NCBI RefSeq assembly: GCF_037201975.1
Contig: NZ_CP147520.1
Span: 2,604,001-2,668,000, forward strand
From: Streptomyces sp. TG1A-60
GTDB taxonomy: Bacteria > Actinomycetota > Actinomycetes > Streptomycetales > Streptomycetaceae
Direction: 5' to 3'
DNA length: 64,000 nt
Part shown: one piece after another, positions 26,017 through 37,856 of the stretch
Position numbering within the stretch: the stretch's first letter is position 1
Layout of the letters: the number at the start of each line of letters is the position of its first letter
Translations under genes and position numbers: made by a program
Notes under the pieces: model-generated
Told to the model about the DNA's origin: nothing
Seen by the model: only the letters and a program-made list of their open reading frames with translations
Database searches by the model: none

Positions 26017-26180
26017 GAAACCGGGTCATACGGCGAACCCCCCGCTGAGCCGCCCGACGACTCGGGCAGATGCCCATCAGACGGCGTCCACGGGGCTTCA
26101 GCCCCGCTGGGCAGCCCTACGAGCTCGTCCGCTGTCAGTAGAGGCTGAGACGATGTGCGGACGACGGGGGACGTCTTTGG

Positions 26181-26420
26181 ATGGGCCGGGTCTGCTCGTG
26201 TTTCGACAACGCCGTCAGCGAGGCGTTCAACAGCGTGCTCAAGGTCGAGTACGTCCACCGGTACGCCTTCGCCACCCGCGCCGAGGCCCGGATCAGGATC
26301 GCCACCTGGATCACCGACTTCTACGACACCCGCTGGCTGCACAGCGTGTGCGGGTTCAGGAGCCCCGACAACTACGAGAACGAGTACTGGGCCGGCCTCA
26401 CCGTGGGACTGGCTGTATAG
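26181..26420 (+). pseudogene. IS3-family transposase, C-terminal remnant
   Basis: About 79 codons match the end of IS3 OrfB integrase-core transposases: CFDNAVSEAFNSVLKVEYVH includes the catalytic Glu region, followed by WITDFYDTRWLHSVCGFRSP and the usual NYE ending. The upstream parts of the core and the terminal repeats are missing. Confidence 0.75.
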
Positions 26421-26651
26421 GAAGGACTCCACAGTTCGTCGGGGGGATTGACACCCGGAACATCCCGCTGGCCGGAAGTGCGCTCAGTCGTGAGCAGGCG
26501 ATCATCGACAGGTTCGGCCAGCGCGGCGACTGAGGGTGCGGTCCCTGGCGTGCGTCCGGAGAACACCGTGCCCACGGTGAGTGGAGCGGCGTCGCGGACG
26601 ACCGAGACCGGTTACCCCTTCCCGCCCCTCCTGCCCGTGACCGCCCCGGCC

Positions 26652-26696
26652 GCTCCGGCTGCTCCGGCTGCTCCGGCTGCTCCGGCTGCTCCGGCC
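26652..26696. repeat. Five tandem 9-bp units
   Basis: GCTCCGGCT is repeated four times with a fifth unit ending in C. The array lies in the 320-bp gap downstream of the GAF-phosphatase gene and after the IS3 relic. It is not in a credible gene. Confidence 0.8.
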
Positions 26697-26741
26697 GCCC
26701 CGGTCGGCCCGGTCGGCCCGGCACCCCGTCGGCCCGGCCAG

Positions 26742-29594
26742 TCACGGGCGGGGCAGTGGCTGTTCGGTCCAGATGATCTTGCCGTCGGGGGTGTAGCGGG
26801 TGCCCCAGCGTGCCGTGAGCTGGGCCACGAGGAAGAGACCGCGTCCGCCCTCGTCCTCGGTGCGGGCGCGGCGCAGCCGGGGTGAGGTGCCGCTGCCGTC
26901 GAAGACCTCGCAGATCAGGGCACGGTCGCGGAGGAGGCGGAGTTGGACCGGGCCGGTGGCGTGGCGGAGGGCGTTGGTGACCAGTTCGCTGGCCACCAGC
27001 TCGGTGGTGAAGGCGAGTTCGTCCAGGCCCCAGGCGGCCAGCTGCTCGGTGACGGCCACACGGGCGCGGGAGACGACCGCCGGGTCGTTGGGCAGCTCCC
27101 ACTGGGCGACCCGCGCCGGGCCCAGGGCGTGCGTACGGGCGACGAGCAGGGCGACGTCGTCGCTCGGCCGGGTCGGGAGCAGGGCGTCCAGGACCGCCTC
27201 GCAGGTGTCCTCCGGGGCGCGGTCGACTCGGGCCAGGACCGTACGGAGTTCGTCCAGACCGGTGTCGATGTCGCGGTGCCGGTCCTCGACCAGGCCGTCG
27301 GTGTAGAGGACCAGCTGACTGCCCTCGGCCAGTTCGAGTTCGACGGTCTCGAAGGGCGTGCCTCCGAGGCCGAGCGGGGGCCCCGAGGGCAGGTCGAGGA
27401 AGTCCACACCGCCGTCGGGGCCGACGACGGCGGGCAGGGGGTGCCCGGCGCGGGTGAGGGTGCAGCGCCGGGACACCGGGTCGTAGACGGCGTACAGGCA
27501 GGTCGCCCCGACGATGCCGGAGTCCTCGTGGGTGCTCTCCACCGCCCAGCCCTCGCCCCGGTCGAGGCGGCCGACCAGGTCGTCGAGGTGGGTGAGCAGT
27601 TCGTCCGGGGGCAGGTCCAGGGAGCAGAAGTTGTGCACGGCGGTGCGCAGCCGCCCCATGGTCGCGGCGGCGTGCAGGCCATGTCCGACCACGTCACCGA
27701 CGACCAGCGCGACCCGGGCACCGGAGAGCGGGATGACGTCGAACCAGTCGCCGCCGACGCCCGCCCGCGCGGGGAGGTAGCGGTACGCGACCTCGACCGC
27801 GCTCTGCTCGGGCCGGCCGCGCGGCAGCAGGCTGCGCTGCAGGGCGAGGGCGGTGTTGTGCTCGCGGGTGTAGCGGCGTGCGTTGTCGATGCAGATCGCC
27901 GCGCGGCTCACCAGTTCCTGGGCCAGCGACAGGTCGTCCTCCTCGAACGGGGCGGGCTGCTCGGAGCGGTAGAAGCTGACGACACCGAGGGTCGCGCCGC
28001 GCGCCCGCAGCGGCACGGTGATCAGGGAGTGGATGCCCGCCGCCAGGACCCGTTCGAGCCGGGCCGGGTCCTGGGCGAGCCAGCCGCCGGCCTCCGCCAG
28101 CACGGGTTCGAGCACCGACCGCCCACTCTCCCAGCTGCGTGCCTGGGGTGTGGAGGGGACGTACCGCACCGGGTCCCCGTCCCGGTACAGACGCGACTCC
28201 TCGTGTACGGCGCCCAGCGCGACCCTGCGCAGCGCCATGCCGGGGCCGAGGGATTCCGGCTCGTCGCCGAGCAGCACGGAGTCCGGCAGGTCCACGGCCG
28301 CGAAGTCGGCGAACCTGGGGACCGTCACCTCCGCCAGTTCCTGGGCGGTACGGGCGACGTCCAGGGTGGTGCCGAGCCGGGCCCCGGCGCCGTGCAGCAG
28401 TTCCAGACGCCGGCGGGCGAGTACGGCGAGCCGGCCGACGCCGGGTTCGCCGACGAGGAGGAGCCAGGCGTCGGCCGCCGACTCGTTGGGCGGGGTGGTG
28501 TCGGGCCCGTACGGGTCGGGCGGGACGCCGTCGGTTCCGTACGGCGAAGGTTGTGTCGGCAGGGGCTGCGGGGCCGGGGGTACGACCGTGCTGAGGACGA
28601 CCCTGGGGGCTGCGGCGGGCCGTGCGATGGGAAGGGGCGCGGGCGGTGCGGTCAGTTGTGTGTGGCGCAGGCGGGGGCCGCCGAGGACGCGGGCCTCGAC
28701 GACCACGCCGGTCTCGCCCGCCGCGCCCATGACCGGGCGGCGCAGCAGGGTGGCGACACGGCCGCCGGACAGGGCGACCTCGTCGAGGGTGCGGTGGGGT
28801 GAGGCGATGAGTTCCTCGGCCTTCTCACGGAGGACGGCCAGGTCGACGCGGCCCAGAGGGCCGCCGTACCGGCCGTCGCCGCCCCGCGTCCAGGGCGGGT
28901 GCTCGGGCTGGCGGGGCCAGGTGCCCGCGCCGGAGGCGGCCCGGCGGTACGCGGCGAGCAGTGCCCGTTCCCGTGCCGTGGCCTGTTCCAGAAGCCCGGC
29001 CTCGATGTCGTGTGCGGCCTCGCGGACGAGCCGCACCATGGTGGGGTCGCCGTCGTCGCGCAGGCAGGTGAGGTCGAGGACGGCCTCGACCCGGCCGCTG
29101 AGCGGGTTGCGGACGGGGGCGCCGGCGCAGGCGAAGGGGGAGAGACAGTCGGCGAAGTGTTCGCGGCCGAGGACGTAGACGGGTTGGCGTTCGGCGAGGG
29201 CGGTGCCGACGCCGTTGGTGCCGGCGGCGGCCTCGGAGGCGCAGAAGCCGGGGGCGAAGTTCACCTCGTCGAGGTGGGCGAGGAGTCGGCGGTCGCCGCC
29301 GTGCCGCTGGACCATGCGGGCCCGCGCGTCGCAGAGAACGATGCTCATGCTCACGTCGGCGAGGGCCGCGGTGAGCCGTGTGAGCACCGGGTCGGCGGCG
29401 CGGAGGAAGAGGTCCTCCATGGTCGGGTCGGGGGCGTAGGGGATCAGCAGCCGGTGCGGTTCGAGCCCGGCGGAACGGCACCGCTTCCAGGAGTCGAGCA
29501 CCGGGTCCCGGACATCCGAGTCGACCCGCGCGCCGGCGAGGAAGCGCTCATGGGCATCGACGAGACCGCCGATGTCGTCCCAGGAGACGGTCAC
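26742..29594 (-). CDS. GAF-GAF-SpoIIE phosphatase-RsbW-like kinase fusion
   Basis: A 950-residue signalling protein. An N-terminal region (to ~300) resembles the sensor part of AcoR/DhaR regulators (FCASEAAAGTNGVGTALAE). A second GAF is at ~430 to 590, then a PP2C/SpoIIE phosphatase near 600 to 800 (GVGGDWFDVIPL, VVGDVVGHG) and an RsbW-like ATPase at the end (ELVTNALRHA, DEGGRGLFLVAQL). Such proteins act in partner-switching control of sigma factors. GTG 29594 has GAGGGAAG eight bases upstream. No anti-sigma antagonist gene lies next to it. Confidence 0.88.
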   Translation of the reverse strand: MTVSWDDIGGLVDAHERFLAGARVDSDVRDPVLDSWKRCRSAGLEPHRLLIPYAPDPTMEDLFLRAADPVLTRLTAALADVSMSIVLCDARARMVQRHGGDRRLLAHLDEVNFAPGFCASEAAAGTNGVGTALAERQPVYVLGREHFADCLSPFACAGAPVRNPLSGRVEAVLDLTCLRDDGDPTMVRLVREAAHDIEAGLLEQATARERALLAAYRRAASGAGTWPRQPEHPPWTRGGDGRYGGPLGRVDLAVLREKAEELIASPHRTLDEVALSGGRVATLLRRPVMGAAGETGVVVEARVLGGPRLRHTQLTAPPAPLPIARPAAAPRVVLSTVVPPAPQPLPTQPSPYGTDGVPPDPYGPDTTPPNESAADAWLLLVGEPGVGRLAVLARRRLELLHGAGARLGTTLDVARTAQELAEVTVPRFADFAAVDLPDSVLLGDEPESLGPGMALRRVALGAVHEESRLYRDGDPVRYVPSTPQARSWESGRSVLEPVLAEAGGWLAQDPARLERVLAAGIHSLITVPLRARGATLGVVSFYRSEQPAPFEEDDLSLAQELVSRAAICIDNARRYTREHNTALALQRSLLPRGRPEQSAVEVAYRYLPARAGVGGDWFDVIPLSGARVALVVGDVVGHGLHAAATMGRLRTAVHNFCSLDLPPDELLTHLDDLVGRLDRGEGWAVESTHEDSGIVGATCLYAVYDPVSRRCTLTRAGHPLPAVVGPDGGVDFLDLPSGPPLGLGGTPFETVELELAEGSQLVLYTDGLVEDRHRDIDTGLDELRTVLARVDRAPEDTCEAVLDALLPTRPSDDVALLVARTHALGPARVAQWELPNDPAVVSRARVAVTEQLAAWGLDELAFTTELVASELVTNALRHATGPVQLRLLRDRALICEVFDGSGTSPRLRRARTEDEGGRGLFLVAQLTARWGTRYTPDGKIIWTEQPLPRP

Positions 29595-30010
29595 GGGATC
29601 ACTTCCCTCGCCTGGAAACGGCCCCGTCGCACACCGCCACCCGACGCGCCCCCGGGGTCGCCTGCCAGGCACTTCAACCTTAAACCTTGCATGACGTACA
29701 TCACAACGACATCACGACGAGAGGTGGCTGGGGGCTCGTGCGGCTCAGAGGAGGTGGGTGGGGTGGCCGTGGAATGCCGACGGGCGCCTTGGTGCGCGGT
29801 TGGCCGGGAGGTGACTTGTGTCTCATGCGGGGCGGTGTGGACGGGGTGGCCAGTACGGCAGAGTCCCTGGTCGGGGGCGCTGTCGTCGTCTGGCGGGGGC
29901 GGGAGTTCGATCGGTCGGTCACGGGGAGTCATTTGGGGTGGGAACGGTCCTGAGGTTCCCTTCGTTCTTGACTTGCCCTGCCTCCGTCGGTGCGGTCCCC
30001 CGCCGTACCG
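29595..30010. promoter_or_regulatory. Divergent intergenic region, 416 bp
   Basis: Separates the leftward phosphatase gene and the rightward flippase-like gene. It has a lower-GC core around 29690 to 29720 (TGACGTACATCAC). No clear promoter hexamers were found. No gene is evident. Confidence 0.4.
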
Positions 30011-31192
30011 ATGCGACGCGGAAGGACGACCTGCCCTTTGTTCCCGCTCCCGCTCGACGCGCCGCCCCCCTCGCCGCCGGTCCCCCACCCCGCCGCCCTG
30101 ATACCTGGCCCGGCCCCCGCCCCCGACTCCACCCCGTTCCCGGAGCAGGCCCCGGCCACCGACAGCACCACGGCCGCCGGTGACCCCGCGCCGTGCCCCG
30201 GCCCGGCCCGTACCCCGGCCGCCAGGCTCCGGTCGCTCCTCCCCACCCGCTCCCCCGCCGCGGCCCGGCGGTTCCGGCTCGCTCTCACGCTGCTGCCGTT
30301 GGTGCTGCTCGCGGCGTGGGCGGCGGTCGACTGGCGGACGGTGTACGACGGTGCCGTGCGGCTGGCGTCGGCGGATCTCCGATGGCTGCTGGCCGGGGTC
30401 GTCTTCACTGCCCTGTGCTCGGTCGCGGCGGCGTGCGTCCGCCAGGGGGCGGTGCCGGAGCGGCTGCCGCCGGGGCAGTTGCTGGCGACGCAGTTCGCCG
30501 CAGGGGCCGCCGGGCACGCGCTGCCGGGCAACATCGGGGCGCACGCGGTCGTCCTGCGTTTCCTGCGCGGCCGTGGCATCCCCCTGGCCCGTGTCACCGC
30601 CTCGCTCGCCCTGTACTCGGCGGTCAAACCGGTGGCCAAGACGCTGGTGATCCTCGCCTTCGTCGTCGCCTTCCCGGGCTCGCTCCGCCTGGCCGAGCTC
30701 CTGCCGGAAGGCGAGACCCTCGCCCTGGCCGGCACGATCACCGCGGTGAGCCTGGCCGCCGTGCTCACCCTGATCACGACCGTACGACCGCTGCGGCGCC
30801 CCCTCATCGGAGGGCTGCGTACGGCGCTCACCGACACCCGGCTGGTGCACAGCCGGCCGGCACGCGCGCTCGCCCTGTGGGGCGGGGCCGCCGCGTTCCC
30901 CCTGTGTCAGGGAGCCGTCGTCGCCTCCGTCGGCTCCTCACTGGGGCTTCCGGTGTCCTGGCCGCAGACGCTGTTCGCCTACCTCGTCGCCAGTACGGCG
31001 GCCGGTGCCGTGCCCGCACCGGGCGGCCTCGGTCCCCTGGACGCGGCGCTCGTCTTCACCCTCGTCGCCTTCGGCGCGCCGGCGACCCTCGCGGCCACCA
31101 CCGTCATCGGCTACCGCGTCCTCACCGTCTGGCTCCCCCTCCTTCCCGGCACGCTCGTTCTCTCGGCGCTGGTGCGTGCGAAGGTGCTCTGA
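30011..31192 (+). CDS. Flippase-like (LPG synthase TM-domain) membrane protein
   Basis: About 393 residues: a Pro-rich N-terminal segment of ~80 residues, then roughly eight transmembrane helices. The GHALPGNIGAHA and AVPAPGGLGPLDAA motifs are those of the UPF0104/lysylphosphatidylglycerol synthase transmembrane family, whose members move or modify lipids. GTG 29990 is an alternative start; neither start has a ribosome site. The catalytic synthase domain is absent, so it is a stand-alone TM unit. Confidence 0.8.
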   Translation: MRRGRTTCPLFPLPLDAPPPSPPVPHPAALIPGPAPAPDSTPFPEQAPATDSTTAAGDPAPCPGPARTPAARLRSLLPTRSPAAARRFRLALTLLPLVLLAAWAAVDWRTVYDGAVRLASADLRWLLAGVVFTALCSVAAACVRQGAVPERLPPGQLLATQFAAGAAGHALPGNIGAHAVVLRFLRGRGIPLARVTASLALYSAVKPVAKTLVILAFVVAFPGSLRLAELLPEGETLALAGTITAVSLAAVLTLITTVRPLRRPLIGGLRTALTDTRLVHSRPARALALWGGAAAFPLCQGAVVASVGSSLGLPVSWPQTLFAYLVASTAAGAVPAPGGLGPLDAALVFTLVAFGAPATLAATTVIGYRVLTVWLPLLPGTLVLSALVRAKVL

Positions 31193-31313
31193 GCGGCCGG
31201 CCCGGCCCCTGCGTCGTCGTCCTGCCGTAGCGGGGTGCAGCAGGCGGTTGAAGGGGGAACCATCTCCGGGACCGGAGAGGTCGGACGGGGCTGGACGGGC
31301 TGGGGGCGGGTTC

Positions 31314-32582
31314 ATGTCGTACTCGGTGGGGCGACGGGTGGTCGTCACGGGGCTGGGTGCTGTCACACCGCTCGGGGTGGGGGTGGGCGAGTTGTGGCAG
31401 GGGCTGCTGGAAGGGCGTTGCGGGATACGGGAACTGGAGGGGGAGGAGTTCGCCGAGTTACCCGTGCGGGTCGCTGGGACGGTGCCGGTGGACCCTTCCG
31501 GCCTGCTGCCCCGGCCCCGGGTCCGGCGGATGAACCGGGCAGCGCGGTTCGCCGTACTGGCCGCGCGGGAGGCGTGGCGGGACGGGGGTCTCGATCCCGG
31601 CGGTACGGCGGAGAGCGGGCTCGATCCGGAGCGGGTGGGGGTGTCCGCCGGGACGATCCTCGGTGACGCGTCGGTGCTCGTGGCCGGCGACCGGCAGTTA
31701 CGGGACCGGGGGCCGCGGAGCGTCTCCCCGCTCACCACGCCGATGTGCGTGCCCTCGCAGGCGGCGTCGCAGATCTCCCTCGACCTCGGTATCACCGGAG
31801 AGGCGCGCACCGTGACCAGCGCGTGCGCCTCCGGCACCGAGGCGATCGGGCAGGCCGTCGACCGTATCCGGTTCGGGCGGGTGGACGTGGCGCTCGCGGG
31901 CGGGGCCGAGGCGGTCGTGACACCGGCGATCATGGCGTCCTTCGCGGCGATGCGCGCGTTGTCGCGGCACGGGCTGAACGGCACCGGGCAGAGTCCGTCC
32001 CGCCCGTTCGCCAAGGACCGGGACGGGTTCGTCAACGGTGAGGGTGCGGGGTTCCTCCTGCTGGAGGCGGAGGACCACGCGAGGGCTCGCGGGGCGCGGA
32101 TCTACTGCGAGGCGGCGGGCTGGGGGCTGTCCGCCGATGCCCATCACATGGCGGCGCCGGATCCGTCGGGCTCCGGGGTCGCACTCGCGCTGCGCCGGGC
32201 GCTGCGGGACGCGGCGGCCTCGCCCGCCGACGTGGTCCACGTCAACGCGCATGCCACCGCCACGGTCGAGGGTGACCTCGCGGAGGCGAACGCGCTCGCC
32301 GCGGTGTTGCGGGGGCGCCGGGTTCCCGTCACCGCGCTCAAGGGCCACCTCGGCCATCTCCAGGGTGCCGCCGGTGCGGTGGAGGCCCTCGCCACCGCCC
32401 TCACCCTCCACCACGGCCTCATCCCCCCGACCATCGGCTGCGCCGACCAGGACCACGCCGTCACCCTCGACCTCGTCACCACCGCCCCCCGCCCTCTCCC
32501 CACCGACGGCGACCTCGCCCTCACCAACTCCTTCGGCTTCGGCGGCCACAACGCGGTCCTCGCACTCCGCCGCACGGCATAG
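31314..32582 (+). CDS. Stand-alone KAS II-like ketosynthase (FabF family)
   Basis: 422 residues. Active-site Cys in TSACASGTE, first His in VNAHATATVEGD and second His in LKGHLGHLQGA are all present. The usual HGTST motif is HATAT here. No ACP, KAS III or ketoreductase gene is adjacent, so it is probably a paralogue with a special role and not the housekeeping FabF. GGGGGCGGG precedes the ATG by a few bases. It follows the flippase-like gene after 121 bp. Confidence 0.85.
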   Translation: MSYSVGRRVVVTGLGAVTPLGVGVGELWQGLLEGRCGIRELEGEEFAELPVRVAGTVPVDPSGLLPRPRVRRMNRAARFAVLAAREAWRDGGLDPGGTAESGLDPERVGVSAGTILGDASVLVAGDRQLRDRGPRSVSPLTTPMCVPSQAASQISLDLGITGEARTVTSACASGTEAIGQAVDRIRFGRVDVALAGGAEAVVTPAIMASFAAMRALSRHGLNGTGQSPSRPFAKDRDGFVNGEGAGFLLLEAEDHARARGARIYCEAAGWGLSADAHHMAAPDPSGSGVALALRRALRDAAASPADVVHVNAHATATVEGDLAEANALAAVLRGRRVPVTALKGHLGHLQGAAGAVEALATALTLHHGLIPPTIGCADQDHAVTLDLVTTAPRPLPTDGDLALTNSFGFGGHNAVLALRRTA

Positions 32583-32885
32583 CCGGACGCCCACCACCGG
32601 CCGGTCGGGCACCGTCGGCCCGCACCACCGTGGCTGATCGCCGCCGCCCCGCACCACCGCGGCTGGGGCGCGGTTCGGCGGGGCGTGGAGGGAGCAGGGC
32701 GCCACGCCGGCCGTGGCGGTCGTGACACCACCACAGGGCGGGGTGCGGGTCGGAGGCCCAGCCCTTCGCCCGCCTGGGGCGGGCGCGGTGGGAGGGAGCC
32801 GGCCGGGCGGTCGTGCGGGGCCCTGCGACTCGACCACCGGCCGCCGTCACGGGAGGGAGTCCGCCGGGGTAGGCGCGTGCGGTGG
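32583..32885. other. Convergent intergenic gap, 303 bp
   Basis: Lies between the ketosynthase and the Ku gene, which end towards each other. No credible gene, repeat or strong hairpin was seen. Confidence 0.5.
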
Positions 32886-33911
32886 TCAGGCCGTGCCTTT
32901 ACGGGAAGCGGATTTCTTGGCGGGGGACTTCTTGGCGATGGATTTCGTTGTCCCGGACTTTGCCGCAGCTGTTTTCCTGGCTGCCGATTTCTTCGCGGCC
33001 GTCTGCTTCGCCGTCGACTTCTTCGGGGAGGCGGCGGCCTTCTCGCTCGTGGCGGTGGACTTCTTGCCCGAAGGCTGTTTGGGCGTGGAGCGAGGCGGGA
33101 GCGAGGTGACGTCGGCGACGTCTTCGCCGCGCGACTCCTTCGCTTCGCGGACGCTCTTCTCGAGGGCCGCCATGAGGTCCAGCACCTTGCCGCCCGGGGC
33201 CGGGGCGGGGGCGCTGGGCGGCTCTTCGCCGGAGGCCTTCGCGGCGATCAGTTCCTCGACCGCCTCGCGGTAGTCGTCGTGGAGGGAGTCGAGGTCGACC
33301 TCGCCGAGGGTGTCCATGAGGGCGTCGGCGAGGTCGAGTTCCTTGTCGCGGACGGTGACGCCCGCGTCGGGGGCGACCCCCTCCGTCGTACGGATCTCGT
33401 CGGGCCAGAGCAGCCCGTGCATGGCGAGTACGTCGTCGACGACCCGGAGCATGCCCAGCCGTTCCCGCCCACGGAGCGCGAACTTGCAGATGGCGACCTT
33501 CCCGCTGCGCTTGAGCGCCTCACGCAGGAGGGTGTACGGCTTGGCGGCGGGGACGCCGTTCGCCGCGAGGTAGTACGCGGCGTCCACCTGGAGCGGGTCG
33601 ACGCTCTCGGCCGGTACGAAGCCCACGATTTCGATGGTCTTGGCGGTCGGGATGGGCAGCGACGCGAGATCCTCGTCGGTGATCGGGATCATCGTGCCGT
33701 CCGCGTCCTCGTACGCCTTGCCGATCTCCCCCTGCGTCACCTCGCGGTCCTCCAGCTCGCAGACCTTGCGGTAACGGATGCGACCGCCGTCCTCCAGGTG
33801 GACCTGGCGGAAGGAGACGGAGTGGCTCTCGGTCGCGTTCACCAGCTTGATCGGGATGCTGACCAGGCCGAACGAGATGGCGCCGTTCCAGATGGATCGC
33901 ACGAGCAGCAC
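32886..33911 (-). CDS. ku: Ku protein for non-homologous end joining
   Basis: A 341-residue bacterial Ku: core from RSIWNGAISFGLVSIP to about 260, then a C-terminal tail of ~80 residues rich in Lys, Ala and Ser (KKSTAKQTAAKKSAARK) that should bind DNA. It forms the homodimeric ring that loads on double-strand ends. The start is GTG at 33911. A LigD-type polymerase lies nearby at 36948, with a UvrA-like gene between. Confidence 0.95.
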   Translation of the reverse strand: MLLVRSIWNGAISFGLVSIPIKLVNATESHSVSFRQVHLEDGGRIRYRKVCELEDREVTQGEIGKAYEDADGTMIPITDEDLASLPIPTAKTIEIVGFVPAESVDPLQVDAAYYLAANGVPAAKPYTLLREALKRSGKVAICKFALRGRERLGMLRVVDDVLAMHGLLWPDEIRTTEGVAPDAGVTVRDKELDLADALMDTLGEVDLDSLHDDYREAVEELIAAKASGEEPPSAPAPAPGGKVLDLMAALEKSVREAKESRGEDVADVTSLPPRSTPKQPSGKKSTATSEKAAASPKKSTAKQTAAKKSAARKTAAAKSGTTKSIAKKSPAKKSASRKGTA

Positions 33912-34447
33912 GCACCTTTCGGGTCACCGCCGGGTTGTCCACACCGTAACTCCGCCGGATCAGGCGTGCCCGTCGGCCGCCGCACGCCCCGTACGACAGA
34001 CACCGCCGGGCCGGACCGGTCAGGATTGGAGAAGCGCGGGTGGGTGGGCGCCGCCCGGCGTGAAGGCCATGGACGCGCCGGCCGACCGGTCAGCCCGGCC
34101 CGTCGTCGATGTCGCGGCCGGAGACCTGCGGTGCCGAGACCGGCGGTGCCAAGACCGGCGGTACCGAGACCGGCGGTACCGAGTTCGGCCGGGAGCCGGC
34201 GAAGCAGCCATACGGTGCGCGTGACCTCGACGACCACGACCCGGCGGGCAACCTGATCCGCGTCCACGAGGTCTCAAACCCCGGGGGCACACCCCCATCC
34301 GTACCTCCGGTCAGGTGGACACGCGACCTTCGCCACGGCCGCACGGAAGAAGCACAACCGCACGTACCGTTCCCAGCGGATCGGATCCAGTCAGGCGACG
34401 CCGGCGGGGACAGCGGACGCGGCCCCCGCCCGACAGATGGAGGAACG
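33912..34447. promoter_or_regulatory. Divergent intergenic region, 536 bp, with a tandem repeat
   Basis: Separates Ku (leftward) from the UvrA-like gene (rightward). It contains a 15-bp repeat array at 34126 to 34185. Open frames here lack ribosome sites and look like composition artefacts. Promoters for both genes are expected but were not fixed. Confidence 0.45.
34126..34185. repeat. Four tandem 15-bp units
   Basis: Units of the form CGGCGGTACCGAGAC at 34126, 34141, 34156 and 34171 with one to three substitutions each. Located about 260 bp upstream of the UvrA-like gene. Confidence 0.85.
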
Positions 34448-36865
<2,418 letters not shown>

Positions 36866-36947
36866 GCCGCCCGTCCCTGCTCCGGTGCCACTTCAAGCAT
36901 CATGGACCGTTTGACCGTTTAGCACCCGTTCGTGGGATTCTCCTCCC

Positions 36948-37829
36948 ATGACGCCGATCACCGAGGTGGAGGGCCGCAGGGTCGCTCTGTCCAACCTGGA
37001 GAAGGTCCTCCACCCGGCGACGGGGTTCACCAAGGGTGAGCTGTTGCACTACTACGCCACGACGGCCGAGGCCCTGCTTCCGCATCTGCGGGGCCGCCCG
37101 GTCTCCTTCCTCCGCTACCCCGACGGGCCGGGCGGGCAGGTCTTCTTCACGAAGAACGTGCCGCCGGGCACGCCGGAGTGGGTGACGACCGCCGAGGTGC
37201 GGCGGATGGAGGGGCCCGCGCGGATGGTGCTGGTGCAGGACCTGGCGAGTCTGATGTGGGCCTCGAACCTGGTCGTCGAGTTCCACACCCCGCAGTGGAC
37301 GGTCCGCACCCCCGACGAGGCCGACCGGCTGGTCTTCGACCTGGACCCGGGGGCGCCCGCGACCGTCGTCGAGTGCTGCGAGGTCGCCTGCTGGCTGCGG
37401 AAGCGGCTCGCGGCGGACGGGATCGAGGCCTACGCGAAGACGTCCGGGTCGAAGGGACTGCATCTGCTGGCGTCGGTGCGGGGGTCGTCTTCCGAGCGGG
37501 TGACCGAGTACGCCAAGGAGCTCGCCGTGGAGGCCGAGAAGGCGATGCCCCGCCGGGTCGTCCACCGTATGACCCGCAGTCTGCGCCTGGGCAAGGTCTT
37601 CGTCGACTGGAGCCAGAACGCCGCCCGCAAGACCACGGCCACGCCCTACACCCTGCGTGCCCGGCCCGAGCCCACCGTGTCCGCGCCGGTGACCTGGACC
37701 GAGGTCGAGGAGTGCGCCTCCCCCGGCCGGCTGGTGTTCCGGGCCCCGGACATCGCCCCCCGCCTCCAGGACCACGGCGACCTCCTGACCCCCCTCCTCG
37801 ACCCGGGCGCCGCCCGTCCGCTGCCCTGA
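36948..37829 (+). CDS. LigD-type polymerase (PolDom) for end joining
   Basis: 293 residues, a free archaeo-eukaryotic primase-like polymerase domain of the LigD family. Catalytic Asp pair in VFDLDPG, KTSGSKGLHL and the final VFVDWSQN are visible. It would fill or extend ends held by Ku. No ligase domain is attached, so a separate ATP ligase is needed. It lies 82 bp after the UvrA-like gene. Confidence 0.93.
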   Translation: MTPITEVEGRRVALSNLEKVLHPATGFTKGELLHYYATTAEALLPHLRGRPVSFLRYPDGPGGQVFFTKNVPPGTPEWVTTAEVRRMEGPARMVLVQDLASLMWASNLVVEFHTPQWTVRTPDEADRLVFDLDPGAPATVVECCEVACWLRKRLAADGIEAYAKTSGSKGLHLLASVRGSSSERVTEYAKELAVEAEKAMPRRVVHRMTRSLRLGKVFVDWSQNAARKTTATPYTLRARPEPTVSAPVTWTEVEECASPGRLVFRAPDIAPRLQDHGDLLTPLLDPGAARPLP

Positions 37830-37856
37830 CACCCTCCGGGCACCGGGCGCCCGCCC

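Noticed and set aside
26448..26885. Pro/Ala-rich plus-strand frame over the 9-bp repeat
   Set aside because: No ribosome site; it overlaps the 3' end of the phosphatase gene, and its codon pattern is set by the repeat.
29591..30850. 419-codon minus-strand frame
   Set aside because: Arg/Gly-rich, overlaps the flippase-like gene and the divergent intergenic region.
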